DNA of 64,000 bases from NCBI RefSeq assembly GCF_009711205.1, contig NZ_WMIG01000022.1, positions 1 to 64,000 of the forward strand, given 5' to 3'. The notes below the pieces were generated by a model, which saw nothing but the letters and a program-made list of their open reading frames with translations, was not told where the DNA came from and ran no database searches. The translations under genes were made by a program, and so were the position numbers. The DNA comes from Paracoccus litorisediminis. Lineage in GTDB: Bacteria > Pseudomonadota > Alphaproteobacteria > Rhodobacterales > Rhodobacteraceae. Positions 1 to 8,236 of the stretch are shown here, piece after piece. Within the stretch, counting starts at the first letter, position 1. Each line of letters starts with the position of its first letter.

Positions 1-152
1 AGATAGGCCCGGTCCCGCGTCCACAGCCACAACCCCTCAAGCACCGCCAGATAGCTCGCCAGACCAATCGTGATCGCCGGGAACACAATGTGAAACGACA
101 CCGTGAAACCAAACTGAACTCGCGCCAGCTCCAACGCACTCAGCGTAAACAT
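1..152 (-). CDS. cydA: Cytochrome bd-type quinol oxidase subunit I, N-terminal fragment
   Basis: Only the first 50 codons are in the window; the gene runs off the left edge. The ATG at 152 follows an AGGAG ribosome binding site. The peptide begins MFTLSALELARVQFGF and continues with FPAITIGLASYLAVLEGLWLW, the characteristic first transmembrane region of CydA/CioA, which carries the conserved His of haem b595 (FHIVFPAI). The family is the catalytic subunit of the cytoplasmic-membrane terminal oxidase that reduces oxygen with quinol. Whether it is a standard CydA or the cyanide-insensitive CioA type cannot be decided from the fragment. Family identity is secure from these residues. Confidence 0.85.
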   Translation of the reverse strand, partial: MFTLSALELARVQFGFTVSFHIVFPAITIGLASYLAVLEGLWLWTRDRAY

Positions 153-306
153 CCGACGCGCTCCTGTCGCTGGGGGCGATGGCTGGGGATGTCGCGCATG
201 TCTGGCCTCCAGATTTCCGATGATCGGGGGCCCGATCCGGTCCGTGGTCCTTCCAATTTCAGCAGCTTAGCGCATCCGGGCCGTTCCGCCTATCGGCTTG
301 ACCGCG
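153..306. other. Intergenic region between cydA-like gene and LysR gene
   Basis: This 154-base stretch must hold the promoter of the cydA-like gene (transcribed leftwards) and the 3' end of the LysR transcript. I see no convincing small gene or strong operator in it. Confidence 0.4.
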
Positions 307-1200
307 CTAGCCCCGCCAGCGCAGCTTGGCCAGCAGCAGCGCAAAGGCGGGCGAGGCCTGCAGCCGCGAGGGGTAGTACAGGTGATAGCCCGGAAAGCTG
401 GGGCACCAGTCCTCAAGCACCGGGACCAGTTCGCCGCTGTCGATCCATGGTTTCAGATGCTGATCAGGCAGGCAGCACAGGCCCAGCCCGGCCAGCGCCG
501 CCTCGATGATCATTTCGGGGTCGTTGCAGGTGAACTGCCCGGCGACCTTGACGTTCATCGCCCGGTCGTCGCGGCCCAGTTCCCATGCGTAAAGCCCGCC
601 CAGCGTGGCAAGGCGCAGGTTGATGCAATTCTGCCGGGTCAGGTCGGCGGGTGTTCCGGGGCGACCATGCGCGGCCAGAAACGCGGGCGAGCCCACGACC
701 AGCATCCGCATATCGGGGCCGATCCGCAGGGCGATCATGTCCTTTTCGACGCTTTCGCCCAGCCGCACCCCCGCGTCGAAGCGTTCGGCGACGATATCGG
801 TGAAGCGATGGTCGACGGCGATCTCGACATTGATGTCGGGATGTTCCCGCATCAGCTCGCAGACCTTCGGAAACAGGATCTGCCGCGCGGCATCACGGCT
901 GGAGGTGATGCGGATATTGCCCGCCGGGCGCTCGCGCAGCGCGGCCAGACTGCCCAGCCGCGCCTCGATATCGTCCAGCGCCGGGCGCAGCGCCTCGGCC
1001 AGCTTCTCGCCCGCCTCGGTCGGCGCGACATTGCGCGTGGTGCGGGACAGCAGCCGCAGGGCCAGACGGCTCTCGAGCCGCTTGACGGTATGGCTCAGCG
1101 CCGATTGCGAAGTTCCCAGCCGCGCCGCCGCGCGGGTAAAGCTGCGCTCCTCATAAACGGCAAGGAAAGCGACCAGATCGCCCAGTTCATCGCGCTTCAT
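307..1200 (-). CDS. LysR-family transcriptional regulator
   Basis: A 297-residue protein, the usual LTTR length. The N-terminal winged helix-turn-helix (about residues 3-60) contains FTRAAARLGTSQSALSHTVK, the classic LysR recognition segment; the remainder is a periplasmic-binding-like effector domain. It is the last gene of a minus-strand group (alcohol dehydrogenase, cupin, MFS exporter), 42 bases after the exporter, so it probably controls that group. The similarity to regulators of alcohol dehydrogenase/aldo-keto stress genes is inferred from context only; the effector is unknown. Confidence 0.85.
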   Translation of the reverse strand: MKRDELGDLVAFLAVYEERSFTRAAARLGTSQSALSHTVKRLESRLALRLLSRTTRNVAPTEAGEKLAEALRPALDDIEARLGSLAALRERPAGNIRITSSRDAARQILFPKVCELMREHPDINVEIAVDHRFTDIVAERFDAGVRLGESVEKDMIALRIGPDMRMLVVGSPAFLAAHGRPGTPADLTRQNCINLRLATLGGLYAWELGRDDRAMNVKVAGQFTCNDPEMIIEAALAGLGLCCLPDQHLKPWIDSGELVPVLEDWCPSFPGYHLYYPSRLQASPAFALLLAKLRWRG

Positions 1201-1242
1201 TCATGAACCATCCGTCATGTTCATAACGCAACTTATACCAGA

Positions 1243-2685
1243 TCACGCTGAATCAATCGCTGTCTTTTCGGCAGGGATCACGAAAACCAGCGTGACCATC
1301 AGACCCAGCACCTGCAAGATCGCAGCACCGTAAAGCCCGGCCCCGATGCCATGCGCCAGGGCCGCGTCCGAGACAGGCGCACCCCGCATCGCCGAGGCAA
1401 AGACCGTGACCATCAGCGCCAGCCCCAACGTGCCGCCCAGTTGATGCGCCACGTTGACCAGACCCGAGGCCGCGCCCGCATCCCGCGCCGCAACCCCTCG
1501 CACCCCGGCCACGGTCAGCGGCGCAAGCGCCGTGCCATTGCCCAGCCCGATCCGCAGCATCGGCAGTGCCACCGCGGTTGCATAGCCCGTCCCCGCCCCG
1601 GCCTGCGCCAGCCAGAGCAGCCCGAGTGCCGCGCAGGCAAAGGCCGCCGCCAGAACCGGACCGCTGCCGAAACGCCGCAACAGGCGCGGCAGCATCAGCG
1701 AGGCCGCGAAGGTCACCACTGTCATCGGCAGAAAGCCGAAACCGGCCTGCACCGGCGTCATATGCAGCACGCCCTGCATCAACTGCGTGCTGAAAAAGAA
1801 GAAGCTGACCATCGCGCCCAGAAACAGCGCCCGCGCCGCATAAGCCCCGGCACGTCCCCGATCTGCCAGCAGCCGCAGGGGCAACAAGGGCTGCGCACTG
1901 CGGGCCTGAAGGATCAGGAAGCCCGCGATCAGCACCACGCCGACCGCCACGCTGGCAAGGGTCAGCGCGTTCCGCCAGCCGCTGTCGGCGGAACGCACGA
2001 TGCCATAGACCAATGCCGCCATGCCCAGCGTAGAGCTGAGCGCCCCGGCAATATCCACGCGACCGCCCGAGACCGGGCTTTCCTCCAGCAGGCGCGCGGC
2101 GGCCAGATACAGCGCCACCCCCACCGGCACGTTCATCAGAAAACCCACCCGCCATGACAGCCAACCCGCAAAGATGCCGCCCAGCACCAGCCCAAGGCTT
2201 GCACCGATGCCCGCCGTCGCCGCGTATTGCGACAGGGCGCGGTTGCGCGGCTCGCCCTCGGCGAAATGGGTCGACAGCAGCGCCAGCGTCGTCGGCGCAA
2301 GGATCGCCGCGCCAATGCCCTGCACGGCGCGGGCCGCAAGCAGGGCCGACGGGCTCGGTGCCAGCCCGACGCCCGCCGAGGCCAGCGTGAACAGCGCCAC
2401 CCCGGCCAGATAGACCCGACGGCGGCCCAGCAGATCGCCCGCGCGCGCCCCCAGCATCAGGAAACCGCCAAAGGCCAGCGTATAGCTGTTTTGCACCCAA
2501 CTGAGGCCCGCGGGCGAAAAGCCCAAGCCATCGCGGATATCCGGCAGGCCGGTAATCACGATCGAGGTGTCCAGCAGGATCATCAGATAGCTGGCCAGCA
2601 CGACGATCAGCACTGCGCGTGCGGCATCGGACCGCCCTCCCGCCCCGGCAAGGCCGGTCGGGTCGGGCAAGGTTGCGCTTGCCAT
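1243..2685 (-). CDS. MFS drug efflux transporter, DHA2 (14-TM) family
   Basis: A 480-residue integral membrane protein, assuming the ATG at 2685 (MASATLPDP); an in-frame extension to 2787 would overlap the cupin gene and is unlikely. Visible family features are an acidic first helix (LDTSIV, about residues 38-43), motif A GARAGDLLGRRR (about 79-90), and a proline/glycine-rich motif C region (RAVQGIGAAILAPT). The length fits the 14-helix DHA2 proton-coupled drug exporters of the EmrB/QacA type. It follows the cupin gene with a 13-base gap, so it is probably co-transcribed with it. The substrate cannot be told from sequence; removal of a toxic aldehyde/alcohol-related compound is one possibility from context. 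Confidence 0.85.
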   Translation of the reverse strand: MASATLPDPTGLAGAGGRSDAARAVLIVVLASYLMILLDTSIVITGLPDIRDGLGFSPAGLSWVQNSYTLAFGGFLMLGARAGDLLGRRRVYLAGVALFTLASAGVGLAPSPSALLAARAVQGIGAAILAPTTLALLSTHFAEGEPRNRALSQYAATAGIGASLGLVLGGIFAGWLSWRVGFLMNVPVGVALYLAAARLLEESPVSGGRVDIAGALSSTLGMAALVYGIVRSADSGWRNALTLASVAVGVVLIAGFLILQARSAQPLLPLRLLADRGRAGAYAARALFLGAMVSFFFFSTQLMQGVLHMTPVQAGFGFLPMTVVTFAASLMLPRLLRRFGSGPVLAAAFACAALGLLWLAQAGAGTGYATAVALPMLRIGLGNGTALAPLTVAGVRGVAARDAGAASGLVNVAHQLGGTLGLALMVTVFASAMRGAPVSDAALAHGIGAGLYGAAILQVLGLMVTLVFVIPAEKTAIDSA

Positions 2686-2698
2686 GTTCAGATCCTTT

Positions 2699-3103
2699 TC
2701 AGCCCCGTTTCGCGGGATATTCGGCGTCGCTGACGTGTTCCAGCCAATCGACCACGCGCCCGTCCTGCGCCTCGGCAATCGCCACATGGGTCATTGCGAC
2801 ATCGGGCGACGCGCCATGCCAGTGCCTTTCGCCGGGGGCGAACCAGATGGTGTCGCCGGGGCGGATCTCCTCGATCGGGCCGCCCTCGCGTTGTGCAAGG
2901 CCAAGGCCTGCCGTCACGATCAGCATCTGTCCCAAAGGATGCGTGTGCCATGCCGTGCGCGCGCCCGGCTCAAAGGTGACGATGGCCCCGCCCGCCCGCG
3001 CCGGGGCCGTCGCCGCGAAGGGCGTGTCGATGCGGACATTCCCGGTGAACCATTCCGCCGGGCCACGCACCGAAGGCGATGTGCCGTTGCGCTTGATTTC
3101 CAT
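2699..3103 (-). CDS. Cupin-domain protein
   Basis: A 134-residue single-domain cupin. The start is the ATG at 3103, preceded by an AAGGAA ribosome binding site. Cupin motif 1 is seen as WHTHPLGQ (His53, His55, Gln59) and motif 2 as PGERHWHG (His94, His96), giving a plausible metal site. The pattern matches the small cupins often labelled quercetinase-like or (R)-mandelonitrile lyase-like, which commonly sit beside oxidoreductases. Here it lies 20 bases after an alcohol dehydrogenase and 13 bases before an MFS exporter. No reaction can be assigned; the metal-binding fold is the only safe statement. Confidence 0.75.
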   Translation of the reverse strand: MEIKRNGTSPSVRGPAEWFTGNVRIDTPFAATAPARAGGAIVTFEPGARTAWHTHPLGQMLIVTAGLGLAQREGGPIEEIRPGDTIWFAPGERHWHGASPDVAMTHVAIAEAQDGRVVDWLEHVSDAEYPAKRG

Positions 3104-3123
3104 GATCAATTCCTTTCGATATA

Positions 3124-4140
3124 TCAGACCCGCAGCAAGGACTTGATGGCGCGGCGCTCATCCATGGCGCGGTAGCCCTCGGCCACATCGGACAGTGGAA
3201 GCTCAAGATCGAAGACCTTGCCGGGATCGATCTTGCGCGACAGGACAAGGTCGATCAGATCGGGCAGGAAGCGGCGCACCGGTGCGGGGCCTCCCAACAT
3301 GCTGCGCTGCGCAAAGAACAGCTTCGCCCCGTCAAAGGTCACGCCATGGGGCACCCCGACATAGCCGATATGGCCGCCGGGCCGCGCCGCATAGATCGCC
3401 TGCTGCATCGATTGTTCGGTTCCGACGCATTCCAGCACGCAATCCGCGCCGACATTGCCGGTCATCTCTTTGATCCGGGCAATGCCATCCTCGCCGCGTT
3501 CGGTGACGATATCGGTCGCGCCGAATTCCAGCGCCAGATCCTGCCGCGATTTGTGGCGGCTCATCGCGATGATGCGGGCGGCACCCATCTGCCGGGCGGC
3601 CAGAACCGCCATCAGCCCGACCGCGCCGTCACCCACCACGGCAACCGTCGCACCGGGCTGCACCTGCGCCGCATCCGCCGCATACCAGCCCGTGCCCAGC
3701 ACGTCCGATGCCGCCAGAAGTCCGGGGATCAGATCCTCGGACGGGATGTCCGGCGTGGCGACCAAGGTCCCGTCAGCCAGAGGCACCCGTGCCAGCGGGG
3801 CCTGAGCGCCCTTCATGAACTCGATATTCTCGCACGAGGACTGGAAGCCGAAACGGCAATGCGGGCAGGTATTGTCCGAGATGCAGAACGAGCCGACAAC
3901 GAACTGACCGGGCCGGACGCTGGTGACGGCGCTGCCCACCTCGACCACCACGCCGCAATATTCATGGCCCATGGCCTGAGGCGCCTTCACATCCTGCAAG
4001 CCGCGGAACGGCCACAGGTCCGAGCCGCAGACACAGGACGCCGCCAGCCGGATGATCGCATCTGTCGGTTTCTCGATCCGGGGTTCGGGCACTTCCTCAA
4101 AGCGCAGGTCGCCCGGTCCGTAAAGCATGGTCGCCAGCAT
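3124..4140 (-). CDS. Zinc-dependent alcohol dehydrogenase (MDR family)
   Basis: A 338-residue medium-chain dehydrogenase/reductase. Catalytic zinc ligands are visible (CGSD around Cys38, GHE around His59-Glu60), as are the four structural-zinc cysteines (Cys86, Cys92, Cys95, Cys103) and a Rossmann glycine motif VVGDGAVGL near residue 168. The start at 4140 has a strong AAGGAGG ribosome binding site. It is the promoter-proximal gene of the cluster with cupin, MFS exporter and LysR. It should oxidise an alcohol or reduce an aldehyde with NAD(P)(H); the physiological substrate is not evident. Confidence 0.88.
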   Translation of the reverse strand: MLATMLYGPGDLRFEEVPEPRIEKPTDAIIRLAASCVCGSDLWPFRGLQDVKAPQAMGHEYCGVVVEVGSAVTSVRPGQFVVGSFCISDNTCPHCRFGFQSSCENIEFMKGAQAPLARVPLADGTLVATPDIPSEDLIPGLLAASDVLGTGWYAADAAQVQPGATVAVVGDGAVGLMAVLAARQMGAARIIAMSRHKSRQDLALEFGATDIVTERGEDGIARIKEMTGNVGADCVLECVGTEQSMQQAIYAARPGGHIGYVGVPHGVTFDGAKLFFAQRSMLGGPAPVRRFLPDLIDLVLSRKIDPGKVFDLELPLSDVAEGYRAMDERRAIKSLLRV

Positions 4141-4247
4141 CTGGCACCTCCTTTCGTGATGGCGCCAACATACACCCTGACACGCGCAGGATTAGACACT
4201 TAATCCCGCATGGGGTTATGAACTGGTAATATGAATGGACCGGAACC

Positions 4248-4733
4248 CTAGCGCCCCAGTGCCCGGCTTTCGGACCGGATGCGGATCGCCAGCACCGCGG
4301 CGTTCAGAACGGTGAACAGCAGTGCCACCTGCCACAGGCCCAGCACCATCGGCGCGACAAAGATCTCGGCCACGACGACGGCGTAATTCGGGTGGCGGAT
4401 CAGGCGATAGGGACCGCGCTTCACCAGCGGCGCATCCAGAACGATGATGCGGGTGGTCCAGCGCGGGCCAAGGCTGACCAGCACCCAGATCCGGGCCAGT
4501 TGCAGCAGGGCGAACAGCGCCAGCCACGGCAGATGCACCGGATTGTTGCGGCCCAGCACCGCAATCGCCAGCAGCCAACACACATGCAGCAGGACAATCA
4601 GCGGGTAATGTCCCACGCCATGCTCGACCGCGCCGCGGGCCAGCAATCGTCGGGTATTTCGCCGCGCAATCGCCAGCTCGGTCAGGCGTTGCAGGATCAG
4701 GAACAGGATGAAGGCCAGCGCGCCCGGGTGCAC
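4248..4733 (-). CDS. Isoprenylcysteine carboxyl methyltransferase-family membrane protein
   Basis: A 161-residue protein with about four hydrophobic segments. It ends with the ICMT-family SAM-binding signature (RGPYRLIRHPNYAVVVAEI, about residues 107-125). The start is a GTG directly abutting the TGA of the upstream polyketide synthase gene, so translation is coupled. In bacteria, proteins of this family next to type III polyketide synthases methylate the phenolic lipid product (SrsB-like role in Streptomyces). Such a role here is inference from adjacency. It is not a protein prenyl-cysteine methyltransferase in function, as far as context suggests. Confidence 0.75.
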   Translation of the reverse strand: MHPGALAFILFLILQRLTELAIARRNTRRLLARGAVEHGVGHYPLIVLLHVCWLLAIAVLGRNNPVHLPWLALFALLQLARIWVLVSLGPRWTTRIIVLDAPLVKRGPYRLIRHPNYAVVVAEIFVAPMVLGLWQVALLFTVLNAAVLAIRIRSESRALGR

Positions 4734-5792
4734 TCAGGCCACCCGGATCGGAATGGCCGACAGCGTGAAGCCCGGTCCAAGCGCCAACGCCAGCAGATCG
4801 CCGCGCTGGCCGGAACGCAGCACCTCCTCCAGCACGAACAGCACCGTGGGCGAGGACATGTTGCCGGCCTGTGCCAGCACGCGGCGTTCCGCGTCCAATG
4901 TGCCCTCATCCAGATCCAGCGCGGTTTCCAGCGCCACGATCACTTTGGCTCCGCCCGGATGGCAGACATAGCGGTCGATCTTGCGATCCGGCAGCAAGCC
5001 GTCCAAGGCGGCACGCAGCTCGGCCTCGGCGAAGACCGGGATCGAGCGGTCAAAGACCACGCCGAGTCCGCTTTCTTCGATCGTCCAGCCCATGATGTCC
5101 AGCGTGTCGGGCCACATATGCTGCAGCCCGGCGCCGATTTCGGGTTGGGCATCGTCACGGGCATCACCGGCGCGAAGGATGGCGGCGGCGGCCCCGTCAC
5201 CGAAAATGGCGGTGGCGATGATGTCGGCCTTGGTCAGCCGGTCCATGCGGAAAAGGACGGTACACGCCTCGACCGAGACCAGCAGCACCGCCGCCCCCGG
5301 TCGTGCGGCGGCCAGATCCCGCGCAATCGCAAGGCCCGAGACCCCGCCCGCGCAGCCCAGCCCGAAAACCGGAACGCGCATGACATCGTTGCGAAAGCCC
5401 AGCCGTTCGGCCACCACCGCCTCAAGCGTCGGCGTCATCACCCCGGTCGAGGAAATGGTGACGATGACATCGACCTGATCCGCGCGCAGCCCCGCCCGAG
5501 TCAGCGCCATGCCCGTCACCTCGACATGCAGATCGGTCGCCCCCTCGACATAGGCGCGGGTGCGCTCAACCCATCCATGCTGGTCGCGGAACCAATCGAT
5601 TGGCACCACCGAATGGCGCTTGTCGATCCCGGCATTCTCAAAGGCCGTGGCCAGCCGGTCGAATTGCGCGAAACGCGGGCTAAGCAGGCGACGGGATTCC
5701 GCGATCACCTCGGGCTGCGGCAGGATATTGGGCGGCAAGGCGCTGGCCAGCGACAAAAGACGCACCGCCGTTCGGGATTGGACGTCAAGCAT
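4734..5792 (-). CDS. Type III polyketide synthase (chalcone/stilbene synthase family)
   Basis: A 352-residue homodimeric-type ketosynthase with the catalytic triad in place: Cys147 (FGLGCAGG), His278 (CHPGGAK) and Asn311 (GNMSSPT). The C-terminal GPGF motif (about residues 339-342) is also present. The ATG at 5792 was chosen because alignment-like family homology begins there; an extension to 5834 adds 14 unconserved residues. These enzymes condense a starter acyl-CoA with malonyl-CoA. In Gram-negative bacteria many make alkylresorcinols or alkylpyrones from fatty acyl starters. Coupling to a membrane methyltransferase immediately downstream suggests a methylated phenolic lipid or pyrone. The product itself is inference. 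Confidence 0.88.
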   Translation of the reverse strand: MLDVQSRTAVRLLSLASALPPNILPQPEVIAESRRLLSPRFAQFDRLATAFENAGIDKRHSVVPIDWFRDQHGWVERTRAYVEGATDLHVEVTGMALTRAGLRADQVDVIVTISSTGVMTPTLEAVVAERLGFRNDVMRVPVFGLGCAGGVSGLAIARDLAAARPGAAVLLVSVEACTVLFRMDRLTKADIIATAIFGDGAAAAILRAGDARDDAQPEIGAGLQHMWPDTLDIMGWTIEESGLGVVFDRSIPVFAEAELRAALDGLLPDRKIDRYVCHPGGAKVIVALETALDLDEGTLDAERRVLAQAGNMSSPTVLFVLEEVLRSGQRGDLLALALGPGFTLSAIPIRVA

Positions 5793-5948
5793 GTCGGCTG
5801 CTCCGGTGACCTGCTGCGTGGGACAACCAAGCATAACGCCCGAACCCGACAGGTCGTGACTCTGGTGCTGTAGATTTGATCATGGGTGAGGATCGCATCG
5901 CCATTTTGTCACAAGCCCCTTCGTGATTGCGATGATGGTTCATATCAT

Positions 5949-5962
5949 TGATGATGTCATCA
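5949..5962. promoter_or_regulatory. Candidate LacI-family operator upstream of inositol regulator
   Basis: An inverted repeat TGATGA-TG-TCATCA ends 25 bases before the regulator ATG at 5988. LacI-family operators are short palindromes of this kind and often autoregulate. Nearby at 5920-5928 is TTCGTGATT, which recurs at 7031-7039 in the next intergenic region. Seen directly; the operator function is inferred. Confidence 0.45.
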
Positions 5963-5987
5963 GGATGCAATCTTTTCAGAATCGATC

Positions 5988-7016
5988 ATGAAGCGACCAA
6001 CGATCCATGACCTCGCGCACGCCGCCGGCGTCAGCACCGCAACCGTCGACCGGGTGCTGAACGGCCGATTGCCCGTGCGGGACGAAACCGCGCGCAAGGT
6101 GTCGGAGGCGGCCGAACGCATCGGCTATCATGGCGCCAACGCGATCCGGCAGCGGCTGCTGGCCGACATGCCGGAATATCGCGTGGGCATCGTGCTGCAA
6201 AAGGAACGCCACGCCTTTTACCAAAGCTTTGCCGCCAATCTGACGCAGGCCGCAGCCGAGGTGCATGACCGACGCCTGCGCGTCTCGGTCAGTTTCGCGC
6301 AATCCTCAGAACCTGCCGAGGTCGCGCAACTGCTGCTGCAGACCGCAGGCAAGGTCCATGCCGTCGCCGCGACCGGGTTGGATCATCACGACGTGACCAA
6401 CGCCGTATCCACGCTGCGGGCGCGCGGCATCCCGACCTTTTCGCTGCTGTCGGACTTCGCCCAAGGCGAGCGTGAAGGCTATTTTGGCACCAATAACATG
6501 AAGGTAGGCCGAACCGCCGCCTGGCTATTGTCGCGCATCGCGCCGCAGCCCGGCAAGATGGCGCTGTTCGTCGGCGGCCATCGCTATCACGGCCATGCGC
6601 TGCGCGAGGCCGGGTTCCGTGCCTATATCCGCGAATATGCCCCCGAATTCGAGGTGCTGGACGCCATCGTCAATCTTGAGGCCCGGCAGCTGACACAAGA
6701 GGCCCTGTTGGGCGTCATGTCCCGTCATCCCGATCTGGTCGGGGTCTATTGCGCGGGCGGCGGGATGGAGGGGGCCATAGCCGCGCTGCGCGAAGGCAAC
6801 GCCGCCGAGCGCATTTCTTGCCTTGTCCATGAGATGACGCCCGAATCCCGTCAGGCCCTGCTGGAGCGTCGCATCACCGGCGTTTTCCAGACACCGCTGC
6901 GGGAACTTTGCGCCGACCTGATGACCACCATCATCCACACGATCGAAAATGGCATGGCCGAAAATCCCGGCCAGCGCTTCGTTGTTCCGACACTGTGGAC
7001 GCCTGAAAGTATCTGA
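5988..7016 (+). CDS. LacI-family regulator of the inositol locus
   Basis: A 342-residue protein with an N-terminal LacI helix-turn-helix (TIHDLAHAAGVSTATVDRVLNG, residues 4-25) and a periplasmic-binding-protein-like effector domain. It is transcribed in the same direction as, and 221 bases upstream of, the inositol ABC transporter and the iol genes. A role as repressor released by inositol or a catabolite is inferred from position. The helix-turn-helix is of the subtype with DRVLNGR rather than SRVLN, typical of alphaproteobacterial sugar regulators. Confidence 0.85.
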   Translation: MKRPTIHDLAHAAGVSTATVDRVLNGRLPVRDETARKVSEAAERIGYHGANAIRQRLLADMPEYRVGIVLQKERHAFYQSFAANLTQAAAEVHDRRLRVSVSFAQSSEPAEVAQLLLQTAGKVHAVAATGLDHHDVTNAVSTLRARGIPTFSLLSDFAQGEREGYFGTNNMKVGRTAAWLLSRIAPQPGKMALFVGGHRYHGHALREAGFRAYIREYAPEFEVLDAIVNLEARQLTQEALLGVMSRHPDLVGVYCAGGGMEGAIAALREGNAAERISCLVHEMTPESRQALLERRITGVFQTPLRELCADLMTTIIHTIENGMAENPGQRFVVPTLWTPESI

Positions 7017-7024
7017 TGGTTTTA

Positions 7025-7059
7025 CATCATTTCGTGATTATTTTCTATCACGGATGATG
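7025..7059. promoter_or_regulatory. Imperfect hairpin or operator between regulator and inositol transporter
   Basis: CATCATTTCGTGAT (7025-7038) and ATCACGGATGATG (7047-7059) form an imperfect inverted repeat around TATTTTCT; the inner arms CGTGAT/ATCACG are perfect. It lies 9 bases after the regulator stop codon and 179 bases before the ibpA start. It could be an operator for the LacI protein or an attenuating hairpin. There is no clean run of T residues after it, which favours operator. Confidence 0.5.
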
Positions 7060-7237
7060 CGGGAACCCCTCTCAGCACTGTTGACCGGAATCGCGCTCTG
7101 ACCGAAGACTTGCCTCGGGTGGTCAGCTGAGGAGAGCGCCACCCCATAGCTGACCGGTTGGGAGGAGCAAGGCGCCACGGGCGTCCGATCCCTCCTGCGA
7201 AACGGGCGCGCCGGACGCCCTGAGGGGAGGAACGAGA

Positions 7238-8182
7238 ATGAAGAAAATCCTGATTGCCAGTGCCCTGACATCGACGCTGATGGGTTCCGTCGCCCATGCC
7301 GAAAATATCGGTGTGTCGATGGCGCTGTTCGATGACAACTTCCTGACCGTCTTGCGCAATGGCATGAGCGATTATGCCAAGACCAAGGACGGTGTGACGC
7401 TGCAGATCGAGGACGCGCAGAACGACGTCGGCAAGCAGCTGAACCAGATCCAGAACTTCGTGGCCTCGGGCGTCGACGCGATCATCGTGAACCCGGTCGA
7501 TACCGACGCCACGGTCGCCATGTCGGACGCGGCGGCGGCGGCGGGCATCCCGCTGGTCTATGTCAACCGTCAGCCGGTGAACCTGGACGCCCTGCCCGAG
7601 AAGCAGGCCTTCGTCGCCTCGGACGAACGCGAATCCGGTACGCTGGAAACGCAGGAAGTCTGCCGCCTGCTGAAGGAAGCCGGCAAGACCGAGGCCAAGA
7701 TCGTCGTCCTGATGGGCGAACTGTCGAACCAGGCCGCCCGCCAGCGCACGCAGGACATCAAGGACGTCATCGCGACGCCCGATTGCAGCTTCATGACCAT
7801 CGTCGAGGAGCAAACCGCGAACTGGTCGCGCACCCAGGGCGCCGACCTGATGACCAACTGGATCACCGCGGGCCTCGAATTCGACGCGGTGGTGTCCAAC
7901 AACGACGAAATGGCGATCGGGGCAATTCAGGCGCTGAAAGGCTCGGGGCGCGACATGAAGGACGTGATCGTGGCCGGGGTCGATGCGACGCAGGACGCGC
8001 TGGCGGCCATGGCGGCGGGCGATCTGGACGTGACCGTGTTCCAGAACGCGGCCGGTCAGGGTCAGGGCGCGGTCGACGCGGCGCTGAAGCTCGCCAAGGG
8101 CGAGGCCATCGAGAAAAGCAACTTCGTGCCCTTCGAACTGGTCACGCCCGCGAACCTCGCCTCGTACCAGCAAAAGAACTGA
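7238..8182 (+). CDS. ibpA: Inositol ABC transporter, periplasmic binding protein
   Basis: A 314-residue type I (ribose/galactose-fold) periplasmic binding protein. It has a signal peptide ending near residue 21 (SVAHA|EN) and the family's NPVDTDAT and GVDATQDAL segments. The start has a GGGAGGAA ribosome binding site. It is followed by the ATPase and permease of a sugar ABC importer and then inositol catabolic genes, which matches the Caulobacter ibpA-iatA-iatP myo-inositol importer. The substrate could also be scyllo-inositol or a rhizopine-like inositol derivative. Family is certain; inositol specificity comes from genomic context. Confidence 0.85.
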   Translation: MKKILIASALTSTLMGSVAHAENIGVSMALFDDNFLTVLRNGMSDYAKTKDGVTLQIEDAQNDVGKQLNQIQNFVASGVDAIIVNPVDTDATVAMSDAAAAAGIPLVYVNRQPVNLDALPEKQAFVASDERESGTLETQEVCRLLKEAGKTEAKIVVLMGELSNQAARQRTQDIKDVIATPDCSFMTIVEEQTANWSRTQGADLMTNWITAGLEFDAVVSNNDEMAIGAIQALKGSGRDMKDVIVAGVDATQDALAAMAAGDLDVTVFQNAAGQGQGAVDAALKLAKGEAIEKSNFVPFELVTPANLASYQQKN

Positions 8183-8192
8183 CATGCAGGGC

Positions 8193-8214
8193 GGCAGGGG
8201 GCACGCCCCCTGCC
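8193..8214 (+). promoter_or_regulatory. Intercistronic hairpin after ibpA
   Basis: A perfect 9-bp stem GGCAGGGGG/CCCCCTGCC with a CACG loop lies 11 bases after the ibpA stop and 22 bases before iatA. It has no T-run. Such stems after binding-protein genes usually stabilise the upstream message or partly terminate, giving excess binding protein over ATPase. Confidence 0.65.
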
Positions 8215-8236
8215 CCAGCGAACAGGAGAATGCAGG

